From positions 1 through 33,459 of the forward strand of contig VSPM01000029.1 of NCBI GenBank assembly GCA_009775365.1: a stretch of DNA of 33,459 bases. The letters run 5' to 3'. The translations under genes were made by a program, and so were the position numbers. The notes beneath the pieces were generated by a model. That model had not been told where the DNA came from. It searched no databases and worked only from the letters and a program-made list of their open reading frames with translations. Shown piece after piece: positions 32,710 through 33,459 of the stretch. Source of the DNA: Muribaculaceae bacterium (lineage in GTDB: Bacteria; Bacteroidota; Bacteroidia; Bacteroidales; Muribaculaceae). Every line of letters starts with the position of its first letter. The stretch's first letter is position 1.

Positions 32710-33282
32710 TCACCGGCACTGCCGCCTCAGCGCGAAATAGCGCCATAACGGAGCCGCCATAAGGCTCTGCTTAACTTCGTCGCGAAGCAGAAGCCCATAG
32801 ACCTCCTCCTCGCTCATAAGCACAACGTCAAGATCTTCAGTGCTGTCGAGATGCCTCTTCCCTGACGGGCGCACACCGCGCGCCAAAAAGCAATGGGTGA
32901 GATTGTTTGTAGTGCTCGGGTTCCCGGAGATTGTCATCTCCAGGCTCCATTCTCCACCCACATAGCCGGTCTCCTCCTCAAGCTCTCGCCGCGCAGCCTC
33001 CTCCGGAGTCTCACCCTTCTCCATCACCCCGGCACAAATCTCATGGCATGTGCATCCAAGACCATAGCGATATTGCCGCTCCATCACAAATTTCCCATCT
33101 TTCGTAATGGCTATCACATTCACCCAGTCAGGATATTCCAGCACATAAAATTCCGGATTAATTCTCCCGTCCGGCAACTCCACTTCATCATGACGCACCC
33201 GAAGCCACGGCGGACGAGACACTATAATCTCACTTTTGAGGGTCTTCCACCGCCGGCTGTCGTTTTCTTCACTCTTTTCCAT
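32710..33282 (-). CDS. NUDIX hydrolase (ADP-ribose pyrophosphatase-like)
   Basis: A 190-residue cytoplasmic hydrolase of nucleoside-diphosphate-X compounds. The Nudix box is complete: G85-x5-E91-x7-R99-E100-L-x-E103-E104-x-G106 in GVMEKGETPEEAARRELEEE and the residues after it. The N-terminal strand-rich part (RPPWLRVRHDEVELPDG, FYVLEYPDWVNVIAIT) resembles ADP-ribose pyrophosphatases, so a housekeeping role in clearing ADP-ribose or sugar nucleotides is likely. The exact substrate is not readable. It lies upstream of, and in the same orientation as, the RAYT-like gene, with a hairpin-rich gap between them. Confidence 0.88.
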   Translation of the reverse strand: MEKSEENDSRRWKTLKSEIIVSRPPWLRVRHDEVELPDGRINPEFYVLEYPDWVNVIAITKDGKFVMERQYRYGLGCTCHEICAGVMEKGETPEEAARRELEEETGYVGGEWSLEMTISGNPSTTNNLTHCFLARGVRPSGKRHLDSTEDLDVVLMSEEEVYGLLLRDEVKQSLMAAPLWRYFALRRQCR

Positions 33283-33459
33283 AGCAAATTTTTTTACTTT
33301 TTAAACGTATCTCCCTCCGGTTTTATTCCCCCATCCCGGTGCATCTAAACTCAATACGAACAATTCTGCAAAAAACTTATCTGCAATACTTCGGTTATTT
33401 TTTGAGAGTTTGTTAACGGCTCCGAGGAGCCAGGTGTTTAATCCATTAAAAATCTGATG
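33283..33459. other. AT-rich right-edge region with short palindrome
   Basis: About 175 bases to the window edge. It contains GGCTCC-GA-GGAGCC (33418-33431), a perfect hairpin followed by AGGTG, and no complete promoter consensus for the NUDIX gene that I can identify. No coding frame was recognised. Confidence 0.4.

Overview
The window looks like a chromosomal segment of a Bacteroidales bacterium, most plausibly Muribaculaceae-like; the family level is inference. The evidence is repeated matches to the Bacteroidetes vegetative promoter (TTTG or TTG, about 20 bases, then TAnnTTTG), a type V (Mfa/Fim) pilus operon with DUF3575 and DUF3868 leader genes, an ATP-dependent PEP carboxykinase, and weak Shine-Dalgarno signals with A-rich leaders.

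Layout. (1) 1-4.3 kb is a phage-derived packaging module: a small-terminase-like gene with a duplicated motif and a large terminase with intact ATPase and nuclease residues (overlapping start/stop), facing a portal-protein gene that has its own promoter. A partial gene diverges from them at the left edge. (2) 4.35-15.9 kb is a six-gene pilus operon behind one strong promoter and a roughly 380-base structured leader: DUF3575 protein, DUF3868/OmpA/TPR protein, Mfa1-type major pilin, a strong terminator hairpin, then FimB/Mfa2-type anchor, an accessory pilin and a 1135-residue tip adhesin. The three polymerising lipoproteins carry a Thr-Arg|Ala cleavage motif and the anchor lacks it. (3) 16-17.8 kb is pckA with a hairpin/U-tract leader and a strong terminator. 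(4) 17.86-20.12 kb holds another phage-derived gene, a shortened virion/tail-type protein, 13 kb from the packaging module. (5) 20.2-23.6 kb, minus strand: tyrS (GTG start), a glutaminyl-cyclase-like M28 lipoprotein (apparently leaderless) and a GT2 glycosyltransferase. (6) 23.7-31.2 kb: a SprT-like protein, metG, and an envelope-glycan/lipid A cluster (GT4, LpxL-type acyltransferase, hexapeptide acyltransferase, a second GT4 and a second GT2) with convergent 3' overlaps. (7) 31.3-33.3 kb: a RAYT-type HUH transposase with an extra Rossmann-like C-terminal domain, low-complexity and hairpin-rich DNA, and a NUDIX hydrolase.

Biologically most of the window serves the cell surface (pili, lipid A, glycans, N-terminal Gln cyclisation), interleaved with housekeeping genes. 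The unusual parts are the isolated, apparently intact phage packaging and virion genes in a non-prophage setting, the RAYT with its extra domain together with REP-like hairpins (one set in the pilus leader), and several candidate RNA-level control points. No tRNA, rRNA or CRISPR array was seen.
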